In this document: one piece after another, positions 8,468 to 16,708 of the stretch | How positions within the stretch are numbered: position 1 is the first letter of the stretch | Layout: every line of letters starts with the position of its first letter | Source of the DNA: Bacteroidetes bacterium UBA6661 | Lineage (GTDB): Bacteria; Bacteroidota; Bacteroidia; AKYH767-A; OLB10 | Direction: 5' to 3' | Assembly: GCA_002455375.1 (NCBI GenBank) | Contig: DKKR01000062.1 | Span: 13,354-50,177 of the forward strand | DNA: 36,824 nucleotides | Notes under the pieces: generated by a model | The model's database searches: none | Told to the model about the DNA's origin: nothing | The model's input: the letters and a program-made list of their open reading frames with translations, nothing else | Program-made: the position numbers and the translations under genes

Positions 8468-9686
8468 ATGCCCGATGTCTCGTCAAGTTATTTATTCCCC
8501 TCTTAACAACAAAGAATGAAATCAACACCAAAATTGCAGCTGCTGCAAATGGTGCTCCCGGAAAATAATATATCGTATCCGGTTTCGTAAAATTATAAAA
8601 TAAGTTTGTCATAAGGAGTGGTGATAAAATTGTTGAAATACTCATTAATGCAGTCATCATTCCCTGAAGTTCGCCCTGCTCATTGGGTGGTACTAAGCCT
8701 GATATAATTCCTTGAATTGATGGCGGACCAATGCCTCCTAATGCATAAATAAAAGTAAATGCATAAAGCATCCACGATTGATTGGCAATGGCAAACAGTG
8801 TTAATCCTACCAGATAAAAAGAAAGTCCTGTATAAATTGAAGTGTGACTACCCAATTTTGTTTGTGACCATTTAATTAATCCGCCTTGTACAATAGCAAC
8901 CATCACACCGACAAAAGCTAATGAATAACCTATTTCTGCATCAGACCAGTTGTAGGTAAACTTGGTATAGAATGCCCAGATAGATGGCATTACCTGACCT
9001 GCAAGATAAAGTAAAAACATGGTAAAGATGAGCGTTTTGATATTTTTGCTTTTCTTAATCTGAATAAATGCACCTAATGGATTGGCTCTTTTCCACTGAA
9101 ATGCTCTCCTGTTTTCGGGTTTTAACGATTCAGGCAAGATAAAATATCCATATAGAAAATTTAGCAACGACAAAAATGCTGCAACAACAAACGGTGCACG
9201 CACACCCCAGTGGCTTGCTAATGCACCAATAACAGGACCAATAATAAAACCTACACCAAAGGCTGCACCCATCATACCAAAATACTGTGCTCTCTTTTCA
9301 GTTGGACTAACATCGGCAATGTAGGCAAAACTCGTTGTAAAACTTGCACCACATATTCCAGCAATAATTCTTCCAATAAATAGAAGTGTGAGCGTATGTG
9401 CTACTGATAAAAACAAGTAATCAATACCTAATCCTAACAATGACAAAAGCAGCACCGGCCTGCGACCATAGCGATCACTGATACCTCCAAGGACTGGCGA
9501 AAAAATAAACTGCATCAAAGCATAAAGTGTCATCATCCAGCCGCTGTAGGTTGTTGCTTTGTTTACGGGAACATGACTGACTTCTGTTATCAGTGATGCA
9601 ATTACCGGAAAAATAATTCCAATACCAATACAGTCAACTAAAACAGTAATGAAAATAAAAGTAACAGGATTTTTTAAACGTTTCAT
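8466..9686 (-). CDS. MFS drug/proton antiporter, TetA-like subfamily
   Basis: 406 residues with about 12 hydrophobic segments, an inner-membrane transporter of the major facilitator superfamily. The first helix carries VLVDCIGIGIIFPV with an acidic residue (Asp18), as in the Tet(A)-like exporters. The loop 2-3 signature (motif A) GGISDRYGRRP is at 67-77, and helix 5 has the antiporter motif C as GVGFIIGPVIGA. This places it in the 12-helix drug:H+ antiporter group often annotated as TCR/Tet family in Bacteroidota chromosomes. Sequence alone does not show that it confers tetracycline resistance; the substrate is unknown. It follows the thioredoxin gene by 57 bases on the same strand with no promoter box in the gap, so it may be co-transcribed with it. 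Confidence 0.88.
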   Translation of the reverse strand: MKRLKNPVTFIFITVLVDCIGIGIIFPVIASLITEVSHVPVNKATTYSGWMMTLYALMQFIFSPVLGGISDRYGRRPVLLLSLLGLGIDYLFLSVAHTLTLLFIGRIIAGICGASFTTSFAYIADVSPTEKRAQYFGMMGAAFGVGFIIGPVIGALASHWGVRAPFVVAAFLSLLNFLYGYFILPESLKPENRRAFQWKRANPLGAFIQIKKSKNIKTLIFTMFLLYLAGQVMPSIWAFYTKFTYNWSDAEIGYSLAFVGVMVAIVQGGLIKWSQTKLGSHTSIYTGLSFYLVGLTLFAIANQSWMLYAFTFIYALGGIGPPSIQGIISGLVPPNEQGELQGMMTALMSISTILSPLLMTNLFYNFTKPDTIYYFPGAPFAAAAILVLISFFVVKRGINNLTRHRA

Positions 9687-9743
9687 ACATTAACGATTTG
9701 TGTTATTAGGTTTTTAAATTTTGTGTTGGATAATTATACGGGA

Positions 9744-10778
9744 TTATTTTGTCTCCTGTTCTTTGATAAAAGTCTCCCAGTTTTTTGTTTTATAAATATC
9801 TTCTCCATAAAAACGCACAATACTTTTAAAAACTTTTGGATTAAGATAAAACGGAATTGCGTCAACAACAGTATTCTTTTCATCCATAAATATCACTTGT
9901 GGAAATATTAATCCGTTGCGGCTAAGTGCATACACCAACTGATGAAAAGGCATTTCTTTTGAATGTATGTTTTCGAATTCTTTATCCTGAAAATAAAGTT
10001 TGTCGTTGGTTTCCGGATTGAAGTTTATCAATTCAAAATGTTTAGATAACAGACTACTTACGGCAGTATCACTAAAAGTTGTTCTGTACATAACACGACA
10101 TGTATTGCACCATTCTGTATTGATAAAAACAATTTTCTTTTTCTCATCAGGTTTTTGGTCTTTTATAAAAAAATGTGATGGTGTTTGCCATTTAACAGAT
10201 TCGTAAACCTTGGTTTGTAATGAATCATAAAAAGCTTTTTGAAATTGTGTATTAAAGTCTTCATAGCTGCTGTTACGAAACCCATTTTCTAATGTAAACA
10301 CCAACATAGGTTCAATCTTCTTTGTTTCCAAATATCCCTGTGCAGACATGGTGAAGTTAGCAGACTTATTCATAAAAACAGTTGAAGGATACACCATAGT
10401 GCCATTCAGCATTTTTACTGCAAATTCATTCGGGTCGCGCTTTTGTGTACCTGTTGGTTTGTAAGTAACACCATCATACGCTATGGTGTCTTTAGTTTCA
10501 GCATCAAATTTAACAGGATAAAAATTGGTATTGATATACGATGCTATTGACGGGTCTGAATAAGTTGAGCTCATCATCACCTTACACCAGCCACACCAAC
10601 TGGTATAAAAATCAATTATTATGGGCTTTGGAATCTCTTTGTTGCGTTTTTCGGCTTCGTTTAAGCTGATCCAGTTAACTAACGATTCTTTTTCTGTTGC
10701 TTTTGCAGGCTCTGTTTGTGCAAAGAGTTCTATAAAGCCGAATGAAAATAATATAAGGAAGAAAATTTTCTTTAGCAT
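9744..10778 (-). CDS. Exported protein with two thioredoxin-like domains
   Basis: 344 residues. A signal peptide ends at LFA|QTEP, so it acts in the periplasm. Domain 1 (about 35-160) has IIIDFYTSWCGWCKVM with the redox pair Cys62-x-x-Cys65 and a cis-proline loop VYPSTVF near 130. Domain 2 (about 195-325) has IVFINTEWCNTCRVMY with Cys224-x-x-Cys227 and the loop IFPQVIF. The family (thioredoxin_7/DsbD-gamma-like) reduces or isomerises disulfides of exported proteins, taking electrons from DsbD-type membrane proteins. Two CxxC sites in one chain suggest electron relay or action on different substrates, which is inference. A promoter with both -33 and -7 boxes lies 23 bases upstream of the start. 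Confidence 0.82.
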   Translation of the reverse strand: MLKKIFFLILFSFGFIELFAQTEPAKATEKESLVNWISLNEAEKRNKEIPKPIIIDFYTSWCGWCKVMMSSTYSDPSIASYINTNFYPVKFDAETKDTIAYDGVTYKPTGTQKRDPNEFAVKMLNGTMVYPSTVFMNKSANFTMSAQGYLETKKIEPMLVFTLENGFRNSSYEDFNTQFQKAFYDSLQTKVYESVKWQTPSHFFIKDQKPDEKKKIVFINTEWCNTCRVMYRTTFSDTAVSSLLSKHFELINFNPETNDKLYFQDKEFENIHSKEMPFHQLVYALSRNGLIFPQVIFMDEKNTVVDAIPFYLNPKVFKSIVRFYGEDIYKTKNWETFIKEQETK

Positions 10779-10800
10779 AACTTCGTAATGTCAGGATGGG

Positions 10801-10831
10801 CAAATGTATAATGACTTTGCTACAAAGCAAA
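10801..10831 (-). promoter_or_regulatory. Bacteroidota promoter (-33 and -7 boxes) for the double-thioredoxin gene
   Basis: CAAATGTA at 10801-10808 reads TACATTTG on the - strand (TAnnTTTG). CAAA at 10828-10831 reads TTTG, 19 bases upstream, the spacing expected for the Bacteroidota -33 element. Predicted start near 10797 and a leader of about 20 bases. This is the most complete promoter in the window. Confidence 0.72.
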
Positions 10832-10866
10832 CAGAGGTAATAAATTTTATTAAACATTCATTTATT

Positions 10867-10894
10867 AAAAAAAAACGGAGCATTGCTGCTCCGT
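10867..10894 (-). terminator. Intrinsic terminator of the coiled-coil lipoprotein gene
   Basis: ACGGAGCA (10875-10882) pairs perfectly with TGCTCCGT (10887-10894) around loop TTGC. On the - strand the stem is followed by a run of nine U (A-tract 10867-10875 on +). It lies about 45 bases after the stop of the - strand gene 10937-11803. Confidence 0.92.
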
Positions 10895-10936
10895 TACCCA
10901 ACCTAAAACCAAAGAATGTTTTATTTCCTGTTTTTA

Positions 10937-11803
10937 TTATTTTGTCAGTACTACAAGATATTTTGATGCACTCCAGAATTTTTCAGGATCTGTAATCAAA
11001 ATGTCGCTAACAAGGTCATTGTTCTTTTCAATTTTGTATGATCCATCAGGGTGTGTAGTTACCAACTCAACTTTTTTACTATTCACAGGAATAGTGCTGA
11101 TTTGGGTATAATCGATTTTGGTGAAATTATCGTTTTTAATTGCAGGCACAACTGTTGCTTTTTTACCTAAACCAAGCACGCCACCTTTTTTAGAAAGCAC
11201 TTGTTTGTCACGCAGGCTTTTGTAATTTCCTACAGTGTAATATGCAGTGTGAATTTTAGTTGTTTGGTCAGCTATAACAGTAGCCTGATTTTGATTTGTT
11301 GTTGACAGCGAATCGAAGTTGGTTTTTAATGTAGCCAGTTCAACATTCAATCCTGCTAATTTTTCATTTAACAAAGCAAGCTCTTGTTCTTTTTGAGTAA
11401 GTTGCTCCTGAAGCGACTTAACCATTTTCTGAAATTTTGCTGCTGATCCGTTGGCACCTTTTAATTTCTTTGTCAATTGCTCAACTTTATCTTTGTTCTC
11501 CTGCATCATACGATTGATTTCTTCAATCTGTGCGTTGAGTCTCTCACGTGAGTTGCGCGCTGCTTCAGGATTGCGGTCAGCAGTCATTGCAATAGAATTT
11601 TGTTTTTCTGTAATCTTGCCAAGGCTGTTTTCTACGTCAGTCAATGTTGTGATAAACTCATCAATAGTTTGTGTTCCGGCAACATTCAATGAGACTAAAG
11701 AATCACGCTCACGTGTTAACTGTGCAGCTTGTTCTTTATAGTTTTCGCAACCAAATAAGGTCATTCCTACTATTGGTAATGCAATTAAAATTAGCTTTTT
11801 CAT
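10937..11803 (-). CDS. Coiled-coil lipoprotein of unknown function
   Basis: 288 residues. The signal peptide ends with GMTLFGC (Cys19), followed by ENYKEQ. Residues about 25-185 are mainly heptad-like coiled coil rich in Glu, Lys, Gln and Leu, with breaks at the NPEAARNSRE and GANGSAAKF stretches. The C-terminal domain (about 190-288) is globular, with AYYTVGNYKSLRDKQVLS, a KGGVLGLGKKA loop, KVELVTTHPDGSYKIE and a final SASKYLVVLTK strand. This two-part design is common in Bacteroidota lipoproteins of unknown role, and I cannot give it a function. It is a single-gene unit with a strong terminator, transcribed away from the hybrid kinase gene. A role as an envelope stalk or adhesin would be speculation. 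Confidence 0.75.
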   Translation of the reverse strand: MKKLILIALPIVGMTLFGCENYKEQAAQLTRERDSLVSLNVAGTQTIDEFITTLTDVENSLGKITEKQNSIAMTADRNPEAARNSRERLNAQIEEINRMMQENKDKVEQLTKKLKGANGSAAKFQKMVKSLQEQLTQKEQELALLNEKLAGLNVELATLKTNFDSLSTTNQNQATVIADQTTKIHTAYYTVGNYKSLRDKQVLSKKGGVLGLGKKATVVPAIKNDNFTKIDYTQISTIPVNSKKVELVTTHPDGSYKIEKNNDLVSDILITDPEKFWSASKYLVVLTK

Positions 11804-11815
11804 TGTATTTTATTT

Positions 11816-11917
11816 TTATTGATTAACATCAACAGACTATTAAATAATGTGCCACTGCCTTAGCGCTTATTGATTCAGTTGGTTTGTAAACATTTTAAGG
11901 TTATGCCAATCAATAAG
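11816..11917. repeat. Three copies of a 9-base element in a divergent promoter region
   Basis: TTATTGATT occurs at 11816-11824 and 11867-11875, and inverted (AATCAATAA) at 11908-11916. The last two extend to a perfect 10-bp inverted pair, CTTATTGATT / AATCAATAAG (11866-11875, 11908-11917). The spacings are 51 and 41 bases, close to whole helical turns. The 225-base region separates the lipoprotein gene from the hybrid kinase gene, so these may be binding sites of a shared regulator. Confidence 0.4.
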
Positions 11918-12013
11918 TTATAAAGTTATTAACGTGCAAGTAATGATAGTCTATTTTCTGATAAATAGTTTCATTTTGGGAAAATTATTCCTCCATTGGG
12001 AGATTTAGCGTTG

Positions 12014-12021
12014 TATTTTTG
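12014..12021 (+). promoter_or_regulatory. Bacteroidota -7 box just before the hybrid kinase gene
   Basis: TATTTTTG matches TAnnTTTG and ends only 7 bases before the ATG at 12029. If used, the transcript would have almost no leader. A TTG at 11996-11998 is 15 bases upstream, a little short for a -33 element. Confidence 0.5.
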
Positions 12022-12028
12022 ACTCATT

Positions 12029-14419
12029 ATGCAGAAACGGTTGTATATAGTTTTCCTCATGTTACTTGCACTGGCAGTAGCATTTTTTCTGGCATGGTTT
12101 AATTATCAGAATACAACAGCACTTAGCAAAACAATTACACTGTTGCAGAAACCTGATACAAGACTTTCTGACCTGAAAGAATTGATTCTAAATGTTAACC
12201 TTGCAGAAAGCCATGTGCGTTCATTTGCTATTACACGCAATGAAAAAAACTTAGAAGATTATTATAAGCAAGTTGAGCAAACCGATTCACAATTGGTAAA
12301 ACTTAAAAATCTGTTTCCGTCAAACAGTCAGGCTTTTGACTCACTCACAGCATCTATACATTATAAGTTTGACATTTACGATAAGTTGATTGAATTGCGT
12401 TACAGAGAACTTATCAATACTGCAATGAGTAAAATTTCTGATAAAGTTGAGGATGTAGAAATTTATCAGAATATAGATAGTACAGAAACTTCAAAGCCCG
12501 GATTTTTTAAAAGCTTATTTTCTTCAAAAAAGAAATTAAGGGAACTTGAAAGAAAAGCTTTGTTGCTTGATTCTTTAAATGACCTGCAAGCACAGAAGTT
12601 GAGTACTATCAAACAAACTGTTTCTGAAGCTAAGGAGAATGAGATTAGAAAGGTGACCCAGCTGAGTGATGGTGAGTTGTTATTACTTGAACAAGACAGA
12701 TTGTTGAAAGAAAGAATTCAGTCGCAAATTGTTTTACTTGAAGGAGACATAAGGCATAACAATGAAAACAAATCATTGGAAGTAATCAGTAATTCGCAAC
12801 AGCAATTAAAAACTGTTGTGATAGCAACTATTACAGCTTCAGTTCTCATATTAATACTTTCAATAATAATTCTTGCAGATATCAGTCGTGCCAACAGATA
12901 TAAAATTCAGCTTGAGGAAGCGCGGGCACGTTCAGAGCAACTTGCACGATTTAAGGAGGAGTTTCTGGCAACAATGAGTCATGAAATCAGAACACCATTA
13001 AGTGCATTAACCGGTTTTATCAATAGGCTGCAAAAGACTAACACAACTACAGAGCAACAGCAGTATGTGAACACTATCAACATGGCAGGGCAACACCTGT
13101 TAAATATTGTAAATGATGTGTTAGATCTTTCAAGAATTGAAACAGGTAAGTTAAATTTTAAGCAGGATCCTTTTGTTATTTATAAGGAGGTGAATGATGT
13201 AGTAACTTTATTAAGTCAAAAAGCTGACGAAAAAAATATTGCATTAGTTTTAGAAGCTAGTAATATTCGTAATTTGACGGTTTCCGGTGATGCCTTGCGT
13301 TTGCGGCAAGTGCTCATCAATGTCATTGGTAATGCAATTAAGTTTACGGAGAAAGGCACCGTATTAGTAAAAGTTGAAAAACAGGAAGGGGAATTGTTTA
13401 AGTTTGAGGTAACAGACACCGGTATTGGCATTGCCGAAGAAAAGATTGCAAAATTATTTGATGCCTATCAACAAGCCGATAATATTGAAAGAAACTATGG
13501 TGGAACGGGTCTGGGATTAGCCATCACAAAGAGATTGGTTGAGTTACAGAAGGGAACAATATCCATGAAAAGTGTTCCCGAAAAAGGAACTACAGTAACC
13601 GTTATGTTACGTTTTCCTTTGACCCCAATGAATGAAACTAAAATTACTGAAAAAGAGTTTGTTTCATTACATGGATTTCGTTTGCTTGTTGCAGAAGATG
13701 ATTTGCTTAACAGACAATTAATTACTGCCATGCTGAAAGATGGCGGTGCAGAAGTAATAACTGCTGAAAGTGGTAAGCAGGCAATTGAAAAAATTCTGTT
13801 GTATAATCCTGACGGAGTGTTAATGGATATTCAGATGCCTGAACTTGATGGATACAATGCTGCTTCTTTTATTCGTGAGCATATAAGTGCTATGTTGCCT
13901 TTGATTGGCATTACTGCCAATATGATGAATGATGCAAAAAACGAATGTATAGCCGCAGGGATGAATGCAGTCATTTTGAAACCATTTAAGCTTCATGAAC
14001 TGACTGAAGTTCTTATACCTCTGATAGAGAAGAATCGTGAGGTGCAACATAAACCTTTGCTAAGTTATTCTCTCGATAGTTTATTCAGAACATCAAATGG
14101 GAAAAGCGATTTTGTTATCAGAATGTTGAAAGTTTTTATTTCGAGTAATCAAAGCTTGATTGAAAAGAGTATTCATTTCGCTAAGGAATCAGATTTTCAG
14201 CAATCGGCAGCAGCTGTTCACAGAATGATTCCGGGATTCAGGCAACTTGACTTAGACACCTTTGCATCAATCTTAAAAAATATAGAATGGCTGATGCTTG
14301 ATGGAACTGAAAAAAATGCTGCTACTGAATTATTGCAGCAATGTGCAGAGCAGTTTGAAAAACTTGTTGCTGCAATACAGTCAGATATTGACCGCCTTGA
14401 AAAGGAAGCAACTACCTGA
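12029..14419 (+). CDS. Hybrid sensor histidine kinase with receiver and HPt domains
   Basis: 796 residues, inner membrane. Transmembrane segments at about 5-24 and 262-283 frame a ~235-residue extracytoplasmic sensor region rich in helices; no known ligand-binding fold is recognised there. The cytoplasmic part has a short linker coiled coil, the HisKA dimerisation box FLATMSHEIRTP (His318), and the ATP-binding domain with an N-box near 431-440, DTGIGIAEE (G1, from 463) and GGTGLGLAI (491-499). The receiver domain (about 550-665) has the acidic pocket Asp557/Asp558, phospho-acceptor Asp600 in LMDIQMPELDG, Thr629 and Lys651. The C-terminal helical region (about 685-796) is an HPt-like domain with His731 in AAVHRMIPGF; the usual HxxKG is altered. 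All phosphorelay steps could occur within this chain; the final response regulator is not adjacent. Confidence 0.92.
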   Translation: MQKRLYIVFLMLLALAVAFFLAWFNYQNTTALSKTITLLQKPDTRLSDLKELILNVNLAESHVRSFAITRNEKNLEDYYKQVEQTDSQLVKLKNLFPSNSQAFDSLTASIHYKFDIYDKLIELRYRELINTAMSKISDKVEDVEIYQNIDSTETSKPGFFKSLFSSKKKLRELERKALLLDSLNDLQAQKLSTIKQTVSEAKENEIRKVTQLSDGELLLLEQDRLLKERIQSQIVLLEGDIRHNNENKSLEVISNSQQQLKTVVIATITASVLILILSIIILADISRANRYKIQLEEARARSEQLARFKEEFLATMSHEIRTPLSALTGFINRLQKTNTTTEQQQYVNTINMAGQHLLNIVNDVLDLSRIETGKLNFKQDPFVIYKEVNDVVTLLSQKADEKNIALVLEASNIRNLTVSGDALRLRQVLINVIGNAIKFTEKGTVLVKVEKQEGELFKFEVTDTGIGIAEEKIAKLFDAYQQADNIERNYGGTGLGLAITKRLVELQKGTISMKSVPEKGTTVTVMLRFPLTPMNETKITEKEFVSLHGFRLLVAEDDLLNRQLITAMLKDGGAEVITAESGKQAIEKILLYNPDGVLMDIQMPELDGYNAASFIREHISAMLPLIGITANMMNDAKNECIAAGMNAVILKPFKLHELTEVLIPLIEKNREVQHKPLLSYSLDSLFRTSNGKSDFVIRMLKVFISSNQSLIEKSIHFAKESDFQQSAAAVHRMIPGFRQLDLDTFASILKNIEWLMLDGTEKNAATELLQQCAEQFEKLVAAIQSDIDRLEKEATT

Positions 14420-15881
14420 TTTTATTCTTGAATAATTTTTTTTCCTGAAGCCAATCTAAATAGTTTATCAGTCCACTTTGATCTTCTTCTTTAGAAAAAG
14501 TTTTGAGTTGTGCTATCCGCAATTCAATGGCTCTGTTTTTTCTGTTGTTTACAGACATCATTAGTTTTAATATCTCACTCATCAGCTTTTCTGGTTCGTT
14601 TTCAGGTTTATTCAAGACGCCTCTGAAATCTTTTTTAAATTGTTTTAACTTATAATCAAAAGTGCTGTAGTCGTTTAACTCATGACGAGTCATAAGTTCA
14701 GCAACTGCAACTTTCATTCGCAGCGACTCATCAGTTTCTTTGTAATCAGGCATCATTTGTAATCGGGTAAAACTTTTTGCCGACAGGTTAAATTCTTTCT
14801 GATCAAAATAAGCCAATGCAAAATTCAATAGTATAAACTGACGGTAGAATAAGTTAGCATTAATTTTTTCATTTTGCTCCATCTCCTGCAATGTCACTAT
14901 TTCTTTTTGTTTATCAGTTTTGGAATAGTTAATCACAAGAGCATTGTAGTAATAAAATAAAAATTTATCGTAGAAAAGTTGATTGTAAGCCTTCATCTCC
15001 TGATGTAACATATTTGTGTATTCAAGCGACTTTTTCAGCTTATTATTTTTATAAAGACTATTAACCAAATAAACTAACAGTTGAAGTTTGGTTTCATGAT
15101 TGTTTTTGGTAAAAAGCTTTTCCTGATTAAATATTTTTAGTGTTTTTAACAGGTAATCTTCTAATAATGTATATTGATGCGATTGCAGCAACAACTGACT
15201 AATTGCATTGTAAATCCTGAAACGAAAGAGAGGACTTTTTACAATCTTTGGGTCACCGATAAAGTCATCAGTAGTTTTCTGAAGCAGTGAAATTACCGTT
15301 TCGTCTTTTGAAGATAAATTTTGAGTAATTTTTAAGCGATAGGTAACTACAGCAAGAATATCATCAATGACGCGGAGTTGATTGAGTTTCTCAGAATTTT
15401 CTTTTCTGCGATGAATGTAAAATTCCGGATTTATACTTGTCATTTCGCGTGCGAGGCGGATGTACTCACCATATATAATGTCTAATAATTCTAAGCTTTC
15501 TGTTTCATTGGCTTTTTGCTCAGCTTTGCGAAGAAAAAAATAGGCAGGTTTCAGTGCATTTTTATTCAGATAAAATTTCACCAGTGCCAGCAGCCTGAAG
15601 ATATATACAACCATATCATCATCAAAATGCTGTAGTGTCAGACTTTTATTTACCTCTCTGATGAGTCTGTTTTTTAAACGGTAGTACGAATTTTTTTCTT
15701 GAGGTTGATAGAGCTTTTTAAAGATAATTTCATCTGAAAATCTATCTCCCGATTTACGGATATAATCAAACAATTGCACATCTTTACGGTTGTCAGTCTT
15801 CTCAACACGATTGATGTACATCTTAAAAAAACGCACTTCTTCTTTGTTAAGTCCGTTAATCAGTTGATTTAAAATATCCAT
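14412..15881 (-). CDS. Helical-repeat protein of unknown function
   Basis: 489 residues without signal peptide or membrane segment, so probably cytosolic. The N-terminus (MDILNQLINGLNKEEVRFF) and the rest are almost entirely charged alpha-helix. From about 90 onward there are TPR-like helix pairs, for example KNALKPAYFFLRKAEQKA, KNNKLKKSLEYTNML and YFDQKEFNLSAKSFTRL. The weak consensus prevents counting repeats. This suggests a protein-protein interaction scaffold, but no enzyme motif is visible and I do not recognise the family. The 3' end overlaps the end of the hybrid kinase gene by 8 bases tail to tail, which need not mean a functional link. A degenerate promoter box (CGAAAATA, 15911-15918) lies 30 bases upstream of the ATG. 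Confidence 0.75.
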   Translation of the reverse strand: MDILNQLINGLNKEEVRFFKMYINRVEKTDNRKDVQLFDYIRKSGDRFSDEIIFKKLYQPQEKNSYYRLKNRLIREVNKSLTLQHFDDDMVVYIFRLLALVKFYLNKNALKPAYFFLRKAEQKANETESLELLDIIYGEYIRLAREMTSINPEFYIHRRKENSEKLNQLRVIDDILAVVTYRLKITQNLSSKDETVISLLQKTTDDFIGDPKIVKSPLFRFRIYNAISQLLLQSHQYTLLEDYLLKTLKIFNQEKLFTKNNHETKLQLLVYLVNSLYKNNKLKKSLEYTNMLHQEMKAYNQLFYDKFLFYYYNALVINYSKTDKQKEIVTLQEMEQNEKINANLFYRQFILLNFALAYFDQKEFNLSAKSFTRLQMMPDYKETDESLRMKVAVAELMTRHELNDYSTFDYKLKQFKKDFRGVLNKPENEPEKLMSEILKLMMSVNNRKNRAIELRIAQLKTFSKEEDQSGLINYLDWLQEKKLFKNKIR

Positions 15882-15944
15882 TTAGTCCCTTTTGGGCAGG
15901 TAAGATAATGCGAAAATACATATTCAGCATTAAAAAACAATTTA

Positions 15945-15952
15945 TACTTTTA
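15945..15952 (+). promoter_or_regulatory. Degenerate -7 box before the small T9SS protein gene
   Basis: TACTTTTA differs from TAnnTTTG in the last base only and lies 28 bases before the ATG at 15981, the usual distance. No -33 box was identified. Confidence 0.35.
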
Positions 15953-15980
15953 TTAAGTCTTAAGTTTAAAATACTTCATC

Positions 15981-16679
15981 ATGAAAAGGGTTCAGATAAT
16001 AGTGTTGTTTATTAGTTTGTTGTTTTGTGGCATTGCTTCGGCACAAATAGATTCATTAGGGGTTATTGCAATTTCACCACAGTATCCACAATGCCCTGAC
16101 TCTGCTTTTATGCAACAACCTTATATCAATATTCAGGTTACCATTAAGAATTATAATGCCAATTCAACTTTTTCAGGTGGACTGATGTTGAAACTTCAGA
16201 GCGATTCACTCCCTGAAGATTCTATAATTCTCAATTCAGGAACTGTATATACCATACAACCTAATAGCAGTTTAAACATTTTAATTCAGTCGCCCTATTT
16301 TTTCAATAGTACCAATTACAAATTAGGTAGTAATGTAGTTGTGGTTTGGCCTGTCAGTACACAGGGAGGCACAGTTGTTAAATACAATCCTTATTTAGCT
16401 TGTGTATTATTTCTTCCATTTGTGGGGATGAATGAATATGACAGAGGTTATCTTGATGTTATTCCTAACCCTTCAAACAAATATATTGACCTGAATTTAC
16501 CAACCGATATTGGCCTTAAAAAGGTAAGAATATTAAAACCTACCGGTGAAGAAGTAAGAAATTATTCAGTGGATTTATTAAAACGGATAACGGTTGAACA
16601 ACTGTCAGCAGGAATTTATTTTTTAGAAGTCGTGACTTCAGATGATCATGTTTATAACACAAAGTTTATTAAAAATTAA
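15981..16679 (+). CDS. Small secreted protein with T9SS sorting domain
   Basis: 232 residues. A signal peptide ends at ASA|QIDS. The middle part (about 25-150) is beta-rich, with NIQVTIKNYNAN and SGGLMLKLQSDS strands that look like an immunoglobulin-like or CARDB-like fold. The last ~75 residues form a type A T9SS sorting domain: LDVIPNPSNKYIDL, a KVRILKPTGEEV turn and GIYFLEVV, ending FIKN. T9SS carries such proteins across the outer membrane, removes the C-terminal domain and often attaches the cargo to anionic lipopolysaccharide. No catalytic motif is visible; a structural or binding role is possible. The rsmI gene follows after 29 bases with its own promoter-like box. It is divergent from the helical-repeat gene with a 99-base gap. 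Confidence 0.78.
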   Translation: MKRVQIIVLFISLLFCGIASAQIDSLGVIAISPQYPQCPDSAFMQQPYINIQVTIKNYNANSTFSGGLMLKLQSDSLPEDSIILNSGTVYTIQPNSSLNILIQSPYFFNSTNYKLGSNVVVVWPVSTQGGTVVKYNPYLACVLFLPFVGMNEYDRGYLDVIPNPSNKYIDLNLPTDIGLKKVRILKPTGEEVRNYSVDLLKRITVEQLSAGIYFLEVVTSDDHVYNTKFIKN

Positions 16680-16696
16680 AGTTAACATCTATTGGT

Positions 16697-16704
16697 TACT
16701 TTTG
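16697..16704 (+). promoter_or_regulatory. Bacteroidota -7 box touching the rsmI start
   Basis: TACTTTTG is an exact TAnnTTTG match, ending 4 bases before the ATG at 16709. With the usual distance the transcript would start at about 16708, which makes it leaderless. A chance match in AT-rich DNA is the alternative. Confidence 0.45.
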
Positions 16705-16708
16705 GTGA

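Noticed and set aside
8466..9686. Tetracycline resistance gene
   Set aside because: The transporter has the general antiporter motifs, but substrate specificity cannot be read by eye, and chromosomal relatives of unknown substrate are common.
11451..11741. 96-codon + strand frame opposite the coiled-coil lipoprotein
   Set aside because: Composition (Ser/Cys/Val-rich) is what the antisense of a Glu/Lys/Gln coiled coil gives; no domain.
13184..13198. AAGGAGGTGAATGATG, a strong ribosome-site look-alike
   Set aside because: It lies inside the kinase reading frame between HisKA and the ATP-binding domain; an internal start would give a kinase fragment and nothing else supports it.
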